Below, piece by piece: positions 25,981-34,528 of a stretch of 64,000 nt of DNA. The stretch comes from Agrococcus sp. ARC_14 (GTDB lineage Bacteria; Actinomycetota; Actinomycetes; Actinomycetales; Microbacteriaceae). The stretch covers positions 2,641,440-2,705,439 of the forward strand of contig NZ_JAKUDO010000001.1 of the NCBI RefSeq assembly GCF_022436485.1. The letters are read 5' to 3'. A program made the position numbers and the translations under genes. Each line of letters starts with the position of its first letter. Position 1 is the first letter of the stretch. The notes beneath the pieces are model-generated. The model ran no database searches. It saw only the letters and a program-made list of their open reading frames with translations, and was not told the DNA's origin.

Positions 25981-27486
25981 CTAGAACAGGCCCTTCGTGG
26001 TGCCGGCGTCGATCGTGCCCTCTGGCCCGACGACGTTGAGCTGCCGCACCTCGTCGACGGTCAGCTCCGGCAGTCGCTCGACCAGGCCCAGGAAGCGCTC
26101 GATCTCGGCGTCGTCGATGATGCCCTGCGCGAGGGTGCGCAGCTTCTGCACGTACTCCGCACGACCGAACGGGCGCGCCCCTGCCGGGTGCGCATCCGCC
26201 ACGAAGATCTCATCCTCGATCGTCTCGCCCGTGGCGAGCGTGATGACGATGCGGCCGCCGAACGCCTTCTTGTCGGGGTCGGGGTCGTGGTACCGCTCGG
26301 TCCAGACCGGGTCCTCGAGCGTGGTGATCTTGTTCCACAGCTCGACCGTGTCGGGCCGCTGCGCACGCCCGGGTGCGTAGGAGTCGACGTGGTGCCAGCC
26401 GCCATCCTGCAGCGCGACCGCGACGATGTAGGGGATGGAGTGGTCGAGCGTCTCGCGCGAGGCCGTCGGGTCGTACTTCTGCGGATCGTTGGCGCCCGAG
26501 CCGATCACGTAGTGCGTGTGGTGGCTCGTGTGCAGCACGATCGACTCGATGCCCTCGGGGTCGCGCAGCTCGGGCCGCTCGGCCGAGAGCTTGCGCGCCA
26601 GGTCGATCCACGCCTGCGCCTGGTACTCGGCCGAGTGCTCCTTCGTGTACGTGTCGAGGATGCCGCGCTTGGGCTCGCCCGGCGCGGGCAGCGGCACCTG
26701 GTAGGCGCCCTCCCAGCCGTCGAGCAGCCAGGCGATCACGCCGTCCTCGCCCTCATAGATCGGCACGGGGCTCGTCTGGCCGCGCATGGCACGGTCGACC
26801 GACTCGACGGCCATCTTGCCCGCGAAGGCCGGCGCGTGCGCCTTCCACGTGGAGATCTCGCCCTTGCGCGACTGCCGCGTCGCCGTGGTCGTGTGAAGCG
26901 CCTGGCCGACAGCCTGGAAGATCGTCTCGGCCTCCAGGCCCAGCATGGTGCCGATGCCGGCCGCCGCCGACGGGCCGAGGTGCGCGACGTGGTCGATCTT
27001 GTGCTTGTGCAGGCTGATCGCACGCACCAGATCGACCTGGATCTCATACCCCGTCGCGATGCCGCGCACGAGCGCGTGCCCGTCGCAGCCGACATGCTGC
27101 GCGACCGCGAGGATCGGCGGGATGTTGTCGCCCGGGTGCGAGTACTCGGCAGCCAGGAACGTGTCGTGGAAGTCGAGCTCGCGCACAGCGACGCCGTTGG
27201 CCCACGCCGCCCACTCGGGGCTCACGCGATCCTCGACACCGAAGACCGCAGCGCCCGGCTCGTAGGGGTGCCGCTGCGCCTGCTCGCGCGCCGAGACGAC
27301 AGGCTCACGATTCAGGCTGGCGATCGCGACCGAGGCGTTGTCGATGATGCGGTTCGCGATCATCTCGACCACATCCGCGTCGACCTCCACCGGGTCGACG
27401 GCGACCTGCGCGATCTTCCATGCCAGCTGCTCCTCGCGGGGCAGGTTCTCGGCGCTCTTCCGGGCTCTGACCTCGTGCTGCTGCAT
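25981..27486 (-). CDS. prpD: 2-methylcitrate dehydratase
   Basis: PrpD dehydrates 2-methylcitrate to 2-methyl-cis-aconitate. The 501-residue MmgE/PrpD-family protein shows [20 protein letters not shown] (about 98-117), [26 protein letters not shown], and [15 protein letters not shown] near residue 345. The ATG at 27486 is chosen because TAGGCT lies seven bases upstream and homologues begin with a similar charged segment. The methylcitrate synthase gene is not here but at 11776. Confidence 0.96.
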   Translation of the reverse strand: MQQHEVRARKSAENLPREEQLAWKIAQVAVDPVEVDADVVEMIANRIIDNASVAIASLNREPVVSAREQAQRHPYEPGAAVFGVEDRVSPEWAAWANGVAVRELDFHDTFLAAEYSHPGDNIPPILAVAQHVGCDGHALVRGIATGYEIQVDLVRAISLHKHKIDHVAHLGPSAAAGIGTMLGLEAETIFQAVGQALHTTTATRQSRKGEISTWKAHAPAFAGKMAVESVDRAMRGQTSPVPIYEGEDGVIAWLLDGWEGAYQVPLPAPGEPKRGILDTYTKEHSAEYQAQAWIDLARKLSAERPELRDPEGIESIVLHTSHHTHYVIGSGANDPQKYDPTASRETLDHSIPYIVAVALQDGGWHHVDSYAPGRAQRPDTVELWNKITTLEDPVWTERYHDPDPDKKAFGGRIVITLATGETIEDEIFVADAHPAGARPFGRAEYVQKLRTLAQGIIDDAEIERFLGLVERLPELTVDEVRQLNVVGPEGTIDAGTTKGLF

Positions 27487-27493
27487 GGTGCCG

Positions 27494-27499
27494 AGCCTA
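27494..27499 (-). promoter_or_regulatory. -10 box of prpDB (leaderless)
   Basis: TAGGCT on the minus strand is seven bases before the prpD ATG. Confidence 0.5.
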
Positions 27500-27664
27500 G
27501 CGATGCGCGCTGAGCGCCGCCGCCGTGCCGGTCCGGTCATCGAGCCGGTCATCGAGTCAGGCGGGCGGATGCGCGGGGCGCGTCCGTGACCGAATCGTTG
27601 CGCCGCGCGGATAGTGCTTTGCGTCGACCACCCGTTGAATGAACGAAGACCGGAGAGGAGCCCC

Positions 27665-28315
27665 ATGCGACGTCGCGCTCGCGCGTCCCTGCCCTTGATG
27701 GCAGTGGCCCTGCTGCTGAGCGCATGTGCCGCCCAGCCGGCCGCGACTGCGCCCACCGCGCCCGGCCCGTCCACCGCTGCAGAGCCGACCGTCGCGGCCG
27801 AGCCCACCGCATCCGCAACCGCATCCAGCGAGCGATGCGACGACAGTTTCGCCGATGGCTTCATCGCGGCGAGCGGCTACGGATTCGAGGGGGACGCTGC
27901 CGACCGACGGCGGCAGGCCGATGCACGGGCCGGCTTCGAGCCGGCGGACGCGCTCGCGGCTCTCGACGTCGCGTGCGCGCTCACCTTCACCGCGCCGTGG
28001 GAGACGCCGTCGGGCACCCGGACGGTATCGGTGGCGGTGGTCGAGTCGGGCGTCGACGTCGATGCGGCTATGGAGTCGTTCGCGGGCGGCGCCGGCTATG
28101 AGCAGATCACGGCGACATCGAGCGCAGGCGGCGGCCCATGGCTCTTCTGGGAGCTGCCTGCCAGTGCGGCTGCCAGCGAGACGCGATTCGTCGCGAACCT
28201 CTACGCGCGCGAGTTCGGCGCGGAGGGCCCGGCCGTGGGGGAAGAGGCGCTCATGCTCGAGGCGAGCGACGCCGAGGCGGGCGACTGGATGATCATGCAC
28301 CTCGACCTGCGATGA
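27665..28315 (+). CDS. Lipoprotein of unknown function, first of a paralogous pair
   Basis: The 216-residue protein has a type II signal peptide (VALLLSAC, Cys about 20), a Thr/Ala/Pro linker, then a domain beginning [10 protein letters not shown]. This continues with [36 protein letters not shown] and a WMIMHLD end. The following gene has the same order of motifs. GGAGAGGAG lies just before the ATG. Two conserved cysteines probably form a disulfide. Pfam family not recognised. Confidence 0.82.
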   Translation: MRRRARASLPLMAVALLLSACAAQPAATAPTAPGPSTAAEPTVAAEPTASATASSERCDDSFADGFIAASGYGFEGDAADRRRQADARAGFEPADALAALDVACALTFTAPWETPSGTRTVSVAVVESGVDVDAAMESFAGGAGYEQITATSSAGGGPWLFWELPASAAASETRFVANLYAREFGAEGPAVGEEALMLEASDAEAGDWMIMHLDLR

Positions 28316-29064
28316 GACCGATGGGTTCGAAGCGCTCCCCCACGGCTGCCGCGCTTGCGCTCGCACTGCTGCTGCCGCTGGCACTCACTTCGTGCCTGAC
28401 GCCGCCGCCGGAGGCGTCCAGTTCGCCAGCGGCGCCTTCGGGAGCCGCGCCGTCCGAGACGACGGGCACGCCTCCGGCTGCGGCACCGACGAGTGCCGCA
28501 CCCGACCCGGGCGCAGAGCCCGACGCATCCGACCCTGCAGCATCCGACCCCACCGCAACAGGCCCCGACGCAGCTGACCGCCGTCACATCGACCCGATGT
28601 ACTGCGGCGACGCGTTCGTGCTGTCGCAGTTCGAGCTCAGCGGCTGGACGTGGGCGGGCGACGACGAGTCGCAGCTGGCGGCGGCGCAGCCGGTGACGGC
28701 GTTCCACCCGGAGGAGGTCACCGAGGGGCACGCGGTGGTGTGCTCGACGACGTTCCGCATGCCGATCGACGGCCAGGCGGCGACGGCCTCGACCGCGATC
28801 GCGGTCATCGAGGGGCAGGGCGGCGACGCGGCCTTCGTGCTCGAGGAGCTCGCGGCGTGGGCCGAGGCCAACGGCTACCTGCCCCAGGGCGAGGGCGACT
28901 ACGTCGAGCACGTGCGCATGGGGCACGACGGCATGATCGCCGCGAAGCTGATGTTCCGCGTCGTCGGCGACGCGGTGTCAGCGACCGACGGCCTCGCGCT
29001 CGAGCACACCCACGCCGAAGCCGACGACGTGATCGTCACGCACGTCGACTTCGGGGTGTCGTGA
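28312..29064 (+). CDS. Lipoprotein of unknown function, second of the pair
   Basis: The 250-residue protein has a hydrophobic signal with LALTSC as lipobox (Cys about 26), a long Ala/Pro/Ser/Asp linker (SDPAASDPTATGPD), and a domain parallel to its neighbour: MYCGDAFVLS, AFHPEEVTEGHAVVCSTTF, TAIAVIEGQGGDAAFV, VIVTHVDF. The ATG at 28312 overlaps the upstream stop (ATGA), so the pair is coupled and likely arose by duplication. A second ATG at 28321 is possible. It converges on the sortase gene with a 4-bp gap. Confidence 0.82.
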   Translation: MRPMGSKRSPTAAALALALLLPLALTSCLTPPPEASSSPAAPSGAAPSETTGTPPAAAPTSAAPDPGAEPDASDPAASDPTATGPDAADRRHIDPMYCGDAFVLSQFELSGWTWAGDDESQLAAAQPVTAFHPEEVTEGHAVVCSTTFRMPIDGQAATASTAIAVIEGQGGDAAFVLEELAAWAEANGYLPQGEGDYVEHVRMGHDGMIAAKLMFRVVGDAVSATDGLALEHTHAEADDVIVTHVDFGVS

Positions 29065-29068
29065 TCGA

Positions 29069-29731
29069 CTACGCCACCGAGACCAGCTCTGCGAAGACCA
29101 CGAAGTTGTTCGGGAAGTCCGGGGTCGAGCCATCGAGGTTGTCGCAGGTGATGAGCCGCAGCTCGGCGCCGGTCACCGGGTAGTAGACCGCACGCGTCGG
29201 GAACTCGTCCTTCGCGAACGACTCGACCTGGTAGATCTCGAAGGTCGCGACCGAGCCGTCCTCGCGGGTGACGCTGACCTCATCCCCGAGCTCGAGCGAC
29301 TGGAGGTCGTAGAAGACGCCGCTCTCGTCCGAGAGCGAGTTGACGTGACCGAGCAGGACGGATGCGCCCCGCTCGCCGGGCGTCGGCGAACCGGTGTACC
29401 AGCTGGCCGGGGAACCCTCTTCGTCCGGCGGCACCTCGAGCCTGCGGTCATCGCGCATCCCCGTCTCAATGAGGTCTGCGGTGCGGTCGAGGGCGGGGAT
29501 GTGCACGCTCACGGGTGTGGAGGCATCCATCGCCAGCTCGGCGGTCGGAGTCTCGGTCGGCGGAGCCGTGTCGGGCGGGGCCGGCTCAGCAGTCGCGCTC
29601 GGGGCGGCGGGGGCGGACGATGCCGCCGGCTCCGTGTCGGCACCGGCCGTGCCGCAGGCGGTCAGGGACAGCAGGAGGGCCGCCGCCACCGCCGTGAGGC
29701 GGAGACGACGGCCCGTTCCGTGAAGCTTCAT
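29069..29731 (-). CDS. Lipid-anchored class F sortase, catalytic Arg not visible
   Basis: Class F sortases are membrane-linked transpeptidases that join surface proteins to the cell wall. This 220-residue protein has a lipobox (SLTAC, Cys26), a Pro/Thr/Ala linker, then the sortase core with SVLLGHVNS (His129), GVFYDLQSLELGD and LRLITCDN (Cys196). In sortases the catalytic Arg follows the Cys on the next strand, but there is no Arg at all after Cys196; the corresponding stretch reads TPDFPNNFVVFAEL. It sits directly downstream of the CHRD gene and is probably co-transcribed with it. Confidence 0.88.
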   Translation of the reverse strand: MKLHGTGRRLRLTAVAAALLLSLTACGTAGADTEPAASSAPAAPSATAEPAPPDTAPPTETPTAELAMDASTPVSVHIPALDRTADLIETGMRDDRRLEVPPDEEGSPASWYTGSPTPGERGASVLLGHVNSLSDESGVFYDLQSLELGDEVSVTREDGSVATFEIYQVESFAKDEFPTRAVYYPVTGAELRLITCDNLDGSTPDFPNNFVVFAELVSVA

Positions 29732-29746
29732 CGAAGAGACTGAGGC

Positions 29747-30523
29747 TTAGCTGTCGCTAGCGGTGCGGCGACGAGCGATGTAGACACCAGCTGCTGCCAT
29801 CGCGGCGAGCAGGCTGCCGCCCAGCACGACGAAGCCGAGCTCGGCTCCGTTCGAGCCGTTGTCAACTGCAGAGACGACACCCGTGTCGACGCCACCGGCC
29901 GGAGCCATGGCGAGCGCACCACACAGGGCGGGCGAGGTTGCCGCAAGCGGCAGCTCGGGAACCAGGTCGCTCGGCTCCGTTGCACCCTCAGGCTGCGTTG
30001 CCGGGTCGAGACCGTGCACCACGACGACAGCCGTGTCGCCAGCCAGGGAGTCCAGCGTGGCCTGGTCGAGCTGGAAGGTCTCCTCGTACGTGATGGTGTC
30101 ACCAGACGGTGCAGCCATCAGGTCGAGTCCACCGGCGGGGCTCTTGTCAGCATCGCCCACCGACAGCGTGGTGCCGATGTCACCGTAGGACGGGCCGCCC
30201 TCGGTGGTGCTGATGATGCCGTCACCGTTCTCGTCAGCATCCTCACTGGGGCACAGACCCTGTGCACCGATGTGGATGTGCTGCACGTGCGGGTAGGGGG
30301 CGCCATCGAACTCGGCGGCCAGCCCGGTCGCGTTCAGCGTGACGGTGGCCATGTCGCCTTCGACATCGATCCAGACCTCGCCAGATGCACCGCTGTTGTT
30401 GATCTCGTCGAGCGTCGTCGAGTAGGAACCTGCGGCATCCGCGGCCATGGCCGGGAGCGCTCCCATCGTGACGAGCCCGAGTCCGAGGATCGGGGCGGCG
30501 AACAGGATTGCTTTCTTCTTCAT
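29747..30523 (-). CDS. CHRD-domain surface protein with C-terminal membrane anchor
   Basis: The 258-residue protein has a Sec signal peptide ending AMAA and a CHRD (chordin-like) domain with YPHVQHIHIGAQG and VVVVHGLDP. An acidic DADENGDG loop resembles a Ca-binding site. The C-terminus has the membrane segment LGFVVLGGSLLAAMAAAGVY and an RRR tail, the shape of a sortase substrate, but no LPXTG-type motif precedes it. It is less GC-rich than neighbours. It starts the two-gene unit with the class F sortase, suggesting a dedicated pair. Confidence 0.87.
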   Translation of the reverse strand: MKKKAILFAAPILGLGLVTMGALPAMAADAAGSYSTTLDEINNSGASGEVWIDVEGDMATVTLNATGLAAEFDGAPYPHVQHIHIGAQGLCPSEDADENGDGIISTTEGGPSYGDIGTTLSVGDADKSPAGGLDLMAAPSGDTITYEETFQLDQATLDSLAGDTAVVVVHGLDPATQPEGATEPSDLVPELPLAATSPALCGALAMAPAGGVDTGVVSAVDNGSNGAELGFVVLGGSLLAAMAAAGVYIARRRTASDS

Positions 30524-30600
30524 GAGATGAACCTCTTCCGAAGGATCTCGGGCGCAAGGTTTTGTGCCCTCCTGTGATGCTCTTCGGCGCCCTCCTCATT

Positions 30601-30646
30601 GCGGATTGGAAGATGGGACACATGCTCCGCAATCTTTCCAATCCGC
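30601..30646. promoter_or_regulatory. Inverted repeat between CHRD and lipoprotein genes
   Basis: Arms GCGGATTGGAAGAT (30601-30614) and its near-complement (30633-30646) flank an 18-nt spacer in the divergent gap. An operator or cis-acting RNA hairpin is possible. There is one bulged base in the stem. Confidence 0.5.
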
Positions 30647-30688
30647 GCGGCGCGGTGCCACGAACTGCACATGACAGCGAGAGAACGG

Positions 30689-31321
30689 ATGCATGCCATG
30701 ACCCGCACCACCTGGATCGGCGCCGTCGCCGTCGCCGCGATGCTCCTGACCGGATGCGCCAGTGCCGCAGAACCCGCAGCACCCGCGCCGGAGCCGTCGC
30801 ACACCATGCCGGACGGCACCGTGATGTCTGGAGCCGAGCACGAGGGCCATGAGGGCGACGACGCCCACGCCTCGCACCAGTCCGACGTCGAGGAGCCCTC
30901 CGACGCCGCGCGCATGATCTGTGCCGGCCAAGTCGTGACGGCCGTCACCGCGACCCTCAGGCTCGACGAGGAGATCGTCCCGTCCTCGACCTGGGATGCG
31001 CCCATGTTCACCTGCACCTACGACGTCGACGGGGCGCCGCTGGTGCTCTCGGTGCACGACACGACGGATCCCGCTGCCGGCGAGGAGCACTACGCGGCGC
31101 TGCAGAGCAGCGTCGGGGCACACGACATCGACGGTCTGCTGGGCCTCGGCCTGCCGTCGTTCTCGAACGACGAGGGCATCGTCTCGTTCCTGCGCGACGG
31201 CAAGACGCTGGTGGTCGATGCGACCGCCCTGCCGGAGGGCTTCGCCGGTGACATGACGCAGGATCAGGCTGCCTACGCGATCGCCACCGCGGTGCTGGGC
31301 TGCTGGGTCGAGCACGACTAA
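30689..31321 (+). CDS. Lipoprotein, unknown function
   Basis: The 210-residue protein has a lipobox (MLLTGC, about 20 residues in) and a His/Glu/Asp-rich linker (EHEGHEGDDAHASHQSD) that could bind metal. The globular part has MICAGQVV, FTCTYDVDG, VSFLRDGKTLVVDATALP and a closing AVLGCWVEH, thus three cysteines. The layout resembles small actinobacterial envelope lipoproteins of the DUF3558 kind, but I cannot confirm a family. Start uncertain: ATG at 30671, 30689 or 30698 all keep the signal peptide. It is divergent from the CHRD-sortase pair. Confidence 0.8.
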   Translation: MHAMTRTTWIGAVAVAAMLLTGCASAAEPAAPAPEPSHTMPDGTVMSGAEHEGHEGDDAHASHQSDVEEPSDAARMICAGQVVTAVTATLRLDEEIVPSSTWDAPMFTCTYDVDGAPLVLSVHDTTDPAAGEEHYAALQSSVGAHDIDGLLGLGLPSFSNDEGIVSFLRDGKTLVVDATALPEGFAGDMTQDQAAYAIATAVLGCWVEHD

Positions 31322-31329
31322 GCGCTGGA

Positions 31330-31366
31330 GCTGAGGCTGGAGACCCGCTCGGTCTCGGCCGGCCTC
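31330..31366. terminator. Hairpin between convergent lipoprotein and helicase
   Basis: Nested complementary segments (GAGACC 31340-31345 with GGTCTC 31351-31356, and an outer GAGGC/GCCTC pair) lie in the 47-bp gap between two convergent stops. Confidence 0.4.
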
Positions 31367-31368
31367 GC

Positions 31369-33216
31369 TCAGCGCCCGCGGTCCATCACCTTGCGGAGGT
31401 AGTGGATGCGGTCGCGCAACTGCTGCATCGACGCCTGCGCGACGGGCGGCCCGCCGCAGATGCGACGTGACTCGGCGTGCACGAGCGCGTGCGCCTCGCC
31501 GCGCCGCTTCGCGACGATCGCCACGAGCGAGTTGAGCAGCTGCCGCTCCTCGCGCATGTTGCGGTAGAGCGGCTCAGGCGCGGCCTCGGCCGGCGGACGA
31601 TCTCGGATCCGCGCGGCCTGGCGCGCGTGCCGGCGCTTGAGCAGTTCGGAGACATCCTCGGCGTCGAGGAGCCCCGGGATGCCGATGAAGTCGAGCTCCT
31701 CCTCGGAGGACGGCTCGACCAGCTGGCCGTACTCTGCGTCACCGAACAGCACTCGGTCGAAGGTGGCGCTCGACTCGAGCGGCTCCCAGGTGAACGGCGC
31801 TGCCTCGCGACCCTCGCCGTCGCCCTGCTCGGCCGCCGCCATGAGGTCGTCGTCGAGCAGCTGGTCGTCGTCGCGCTCGCGGTCGAGCGCGTGGTCGCGC
31901 TGCCGCTCGAGCTCGGCAGCGAGCGTGAGCAGCGGCGGCACCGACGGCAGGAAGACGGTCGCGATCTCGCCGCGGCGCCGTGAGCGTACGAAGCGCCCGA
32001 TCAGCTGCGCGAAGAACAACGGCGTCGCAGAGCTCGTGGCATAGACGCCCACCGCCAGCCGCGGCACGTCGACACCCTCCGAGACCATGCGCACGGCGAC
32101 CATCCACCGTGCCTCGCTCTCTGCGAACTTGGTGATCCGATCCGAGGCGCCCGCGTCGTCGGAGAGCACGACGGTCGGCTCCTCCCCCGAGATGCCGCGC
32201 AGCAGCTGTGCGTACTGCCTCGCCTGGGCCTGGTCGGTCGCGACCACGAGACCGCCCGCATCCGGCACCGTCTGCCGCACGTGCGTGAGGCGCACGTCTG
32301 CCGAGCGCAGCACCTGCTGGATCCACTCCCCGCCCGGGTCGAGGGCCGTGCGCCATGCGCCGTTCGTGATGTCCTTCGTGTCGCCGTGGCCGAGCGTGGC
32401 CTTCATCTCGTCGCCCATCGACGTGCGCCACTGCATGGTGCCGGCGTAGGCCATGAACACCACCGGGCGCACGACGTTGTCGCGCAGCGCCGCGTCGTAG
32501 CCGTAGGCGTAGTCGGTGCTGGAGAGACGGATGCCGCGCTCGTTGCGGATGTACTCGACGAACGGGATGGGCGAGGTGTCGCTGCGGAAGGGCGTGCCCG
32601 TGAGCGAGAGACGGCGGGTCGCGGGGCCGAACGCCTCGAGCACAGCCTCGCCCCAGCTGAGGGCATCGCCGGCGTGGTGCACCTCGTCGAGGATGACGAG
32701 GCTGGCCGCGGAGCGTGTGATGCGCTCGTGCACGGATGCGCGGGCCGCGACCTGCGCGTACGTCACGACGACGCCGTGGTACTGCCGGGGGTAGTCGCCG
32801 TCGCCGTTGGCGAAGTCGGGGTCGAGGCGGATGCCGGCGCGGTGGGCGGCGTCGGCCCACTGCTGCTTGAGGTGCTCGGTGGGGGCCACGACCGTGATGC
32901 GGTGCACGGCACCGCGACGCAGCAGCTCGGAGGCGAGGCGGAGCGCGAAGGTGGTCTTGCCGGCGCCCGGCGTGGCAGCGGCGAGGAAGTCGCGCGGCTC
33001 GGTGCGGAAGTACTGCTCGAGCGCCTCCTGCTGCCAGGCGCGCAGCGGCTGCGCGGTGCCCCAGGCGGCGCGCTCGGGGTAGGCGGGCGAGAGGTGATCG
33101 GCGGCCCAGCTGCCGATGCCGGGGTGCCCTGCGGGGGCGACGTCGGCGGGGCCGCTCGGGGGTCGGCCAGTGCCCGGCTGCCCGAAGGCATGCGGCTGGG
33201 CGGTCTGGCTGGTCAC
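31369..33216 (-). CDS. DEAD/DEAH-box superfamily 2 helicase
   Basis: The 615-residue protein has the SF2 helicase motifs in order: TPGAGKTTFALRLA (Walker A), VVAPTEHLKQQW, VILDEVHHAG (motif II), LSLTGTPFRSD (motif III), MVSEGVDVPRLAVGVYA and QLIGRFVRSRRRGE (motif VI). The core resembles ERCC3/RecG-like helicases. The C-terminal 200 residues are charged and specific to actinobacterial homologues. I choose the GTG at 33216 because TACGAT lies seven bases upstream; an ATG at 33225 is also possible. Its nucleic-acid role is unknown. Confidence 0.92.
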   Translation of the reverse strand: MTSQTAQPHAFGQPGTGRPPSGPADVAPAGHPGIGSWAADHLSPAYPERAAWGTAQPLRAWQQEALEQYFRTEPRDFLAAATPGAGKTTFALRLASELLRRGAVHRITVVAPTEHLKQQWADAAHRAGIRLDPDFANGDGDYPRQYHGVVVTYAQVAARASVHERITRSAASLVILDEVHHAGDALSWGEAVLEAFGPATRRLSLTGTPFRSDTSPIPFVEYIRNERGIRLSSTDYAYGYDAALRDNVVRPVVFMAYAGTMQWRTSMGDEMKATLGHGDTKDITNGAWRTALDPGGEWIQQVLRSADVRLTHVRQTVPDAGGLVVATDQAQARQYAQLLRGISGEEPTVVLSDDAGASDRITKFAESEARWMVAVRMVSEGVDVPRLAVGVYATSSATPLFFAQLIGRFVRSRRRGEIATVFLPSVPPLLTLAAELERQRDHALDRERDDDQLLDDDLMAAAEQGDGEGREAAPFTWEPLESSATFDRVLFGDAEYGQLVEPSSEEELDFIGIPGLLDAEDVSELLKRRHARQAARIRDRPPAEAAPEPLYRNMREERQLLNSLVAIVAKRRGEAHALVHAESRRICGGPPVAQASMQQLRDRIHYLRKVMDRGR

Positions 33217-33317
33217 TCGCTCCATCGTAGGTGCGGGCGCCAACGGGACGGGCCTGCGCGTGTCGCGCTGTGGATGCGCCACGCACGTCGTTCGGTGCGC
33301 TTTGCGCAGCGTGCGCC

Positions 33318-33323
33318 TAGGCT
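33318..33323 (+). promoter_or_regulatory. -10 box of the 33330 gene (leaderless)
   Basis: TAGGCT lies six bases before the ATG at 33330, in the 113-bp gap divergent to the helicase. Confidence 0.5.
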
Positions 33324-33329
33324 GACCGC

Positions 33330-33836
33330 ATGCACTACCTGCTCGGTCTCGCAGCACTGGTCCTCGGCGCCATCATCGCGACGCGCCGCACCCGGCCCAC
33401 GTGGTTCGTCGTGACGACCTGCGTGCTGGTCGCCGTCGGCGCGCTGCTGGCGATCCTCAGCTACACGCGCGTCACCGACCCGATGGGTCTGATCGCGAAC
33501 AGCATCCTCGGCTGGGCCTTCGTCGGCCTGGCGATCATCACGATGTTCAGCGCGATCTTCGTCCTCGAGCGCCGTGGCGAGCACGGCGAGGAGCTGCCGC
33601 CGCTCATCGGCGACAACCCCTTCGACGGCGACACCGACGACTCTGACGACCCGGTGGCCGCGCGCGCTGGCGCTGGCGCTGCTGCCGCGACGGGCGCTGC
33701 TGGCGCCGTGGGCGCTGCGCCGCAGGACGGCGCGACCGTGATCGGCGCAGACCCCGACCTGGCGACGCCTGCGGCGGAGACGGATGTCGATGCTGCCCCG
33801 GAGGGCGGCGCCGTCGACGGCAGCCAGCGCACCTGA
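33330..33836 (+). CDS. Small membrane protein with Ala/Gly-rich tail
   Basis: The 168-residue protein has three hydrophobic segments in the first 80 residues (YLLGLAALVLGAIIA; FVVTTCVLVAVGALLAIL; GWAFVGLAIITMFSAIFV). A short LPPLIGDNPFDGD segment follows, then a disordered Ala/Gly/Asp-rich cytoplasmic or external tail. No known motif is present. It probably is a conserved actinobacterial membrane protein of unknown role. It is divergent from the helicase. Confidence 0.8.
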   Translation: MHYLLGLAALVLGAIIATRRTRPTWFVVTTCVLVAVGALLAILSYTRVTDPMGLIANSILGWAFVGLAIITMFSAIFVLERRGEHGEELPPLIGDNPFDGDTDDSDDPVAARAGAGAAAATGAAGAVGAAPQDGATVIGADPDLATPAAETDVDAAPEGGAVDGSQRT

Positions 33837-33876
33837 CGCATCCGACTGCCGGGACGCATCCGACCCCCGAACGCGA

Positions 33877-33906
33877 CGACGCCCGCCGGTGATCCGGCGG
33901 GCGTCG
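33877..33906. terminator. Strong bidirectional terminator
   Basis: A perfect 13-bp stem (33877-33889 with 33894-33906) with a TGAT loop lies between convergent membrane-protein and cupin genes. Confidence 0.8.
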
Positions 33907-33923
33907 CGCTTGCTGCGGGGAGC

Positions 33924-34397
33924 TCAGGCCTTCTCCTCGCCCTTCGTGTCGATCTCCTCGGCCCACGCCGGCGGCTCGTCGCGGCCGGCCTCTTCGTCGG
34001 CTTCGGCGTCGGCGGGGGTCGCCTGCACGATGCCGGCGGCGTGGTGCGTGGGGGCGTAGATCGCGTAGAGCCGCATCGGCTGGTCGCCGGTGTTGATGAC
34101 GTCATGCCAGGTGCCGGCGGGCACCTGGATGCTCCAGCCGTCGATGACGTCCTGCTCGAACGGCAGGTCGTCCTTCGACGGGCCCATGACGACGCGCCCC
34201 TGGCCGGCGTCGAGCCGGAGGAACTGGTCGGTGCCCTTGTGCACCTCGAGGCCGATCGATGAGCCGGGCTCGATCGACATGAGCGTCACCTGCAGGTGCT
34301 CGCCGCTCCAGGCGACCGTGCGGTAGTTGGTGTTCTCGCGCGTCGCGGTCTCGATGTCGAACGCGTTGCGCTGCGGACCGTTGTCGTGGATCTCCAT
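33924..34397 (-). CDS. Cupin-domain protein
   Basis: The 157-residue protein has a single conserved cupin barrel: IEPGSSIGLEVHKGTDQFLRL (motif 1) and VPAGTWHDVINTGDQP (motif 2), with His and Glu/Gln in metal-ligand positions. The last 35 residues are acidic and disordered. Such stand-alone cupins resemble mannose-6-phosphate isomerase-like or stress-related proteins (for example the DHTW-type of YxaG/GLP families), without defined substrate. A CATGAT box six bases upstream supports the ATG at 34397. Confidence 0.9.
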   Translation of the reverse strand: MEIHDNGPQRNAFDIETATRENTNYRTVAWSGEHLQVTLMSIEPGSSIGLEVHKGTDQFLRLDAGQGRVVMGPSKDDLPFEQDVIDGWSIQVPAGTWHDVINTGDQPMRLYAIYAPTHHAAGIVQATPADAEADEEAGRDEPPAWAEEIDTKGEEKA

Positions 34398-34528
34398 GAC
34401 TGGATCATGCCCGCTCGACCTGGGGAGCGCCAGCAAGGGAGCGCTCCGATCGGCGGTGGGGGCGACGTCGGTGTCGCGCCGACCCCGCATTACGCTGGGC
34501 AGGAGATCGGCGACCACAGGAGGCGCGC

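Noticed and set aside
24226..27513. 1095-residue plus-strand frame
   Set aside because: Antisense to prpB and prpD, with no recognisable domain and composition typical of GC-rich shadow frames.
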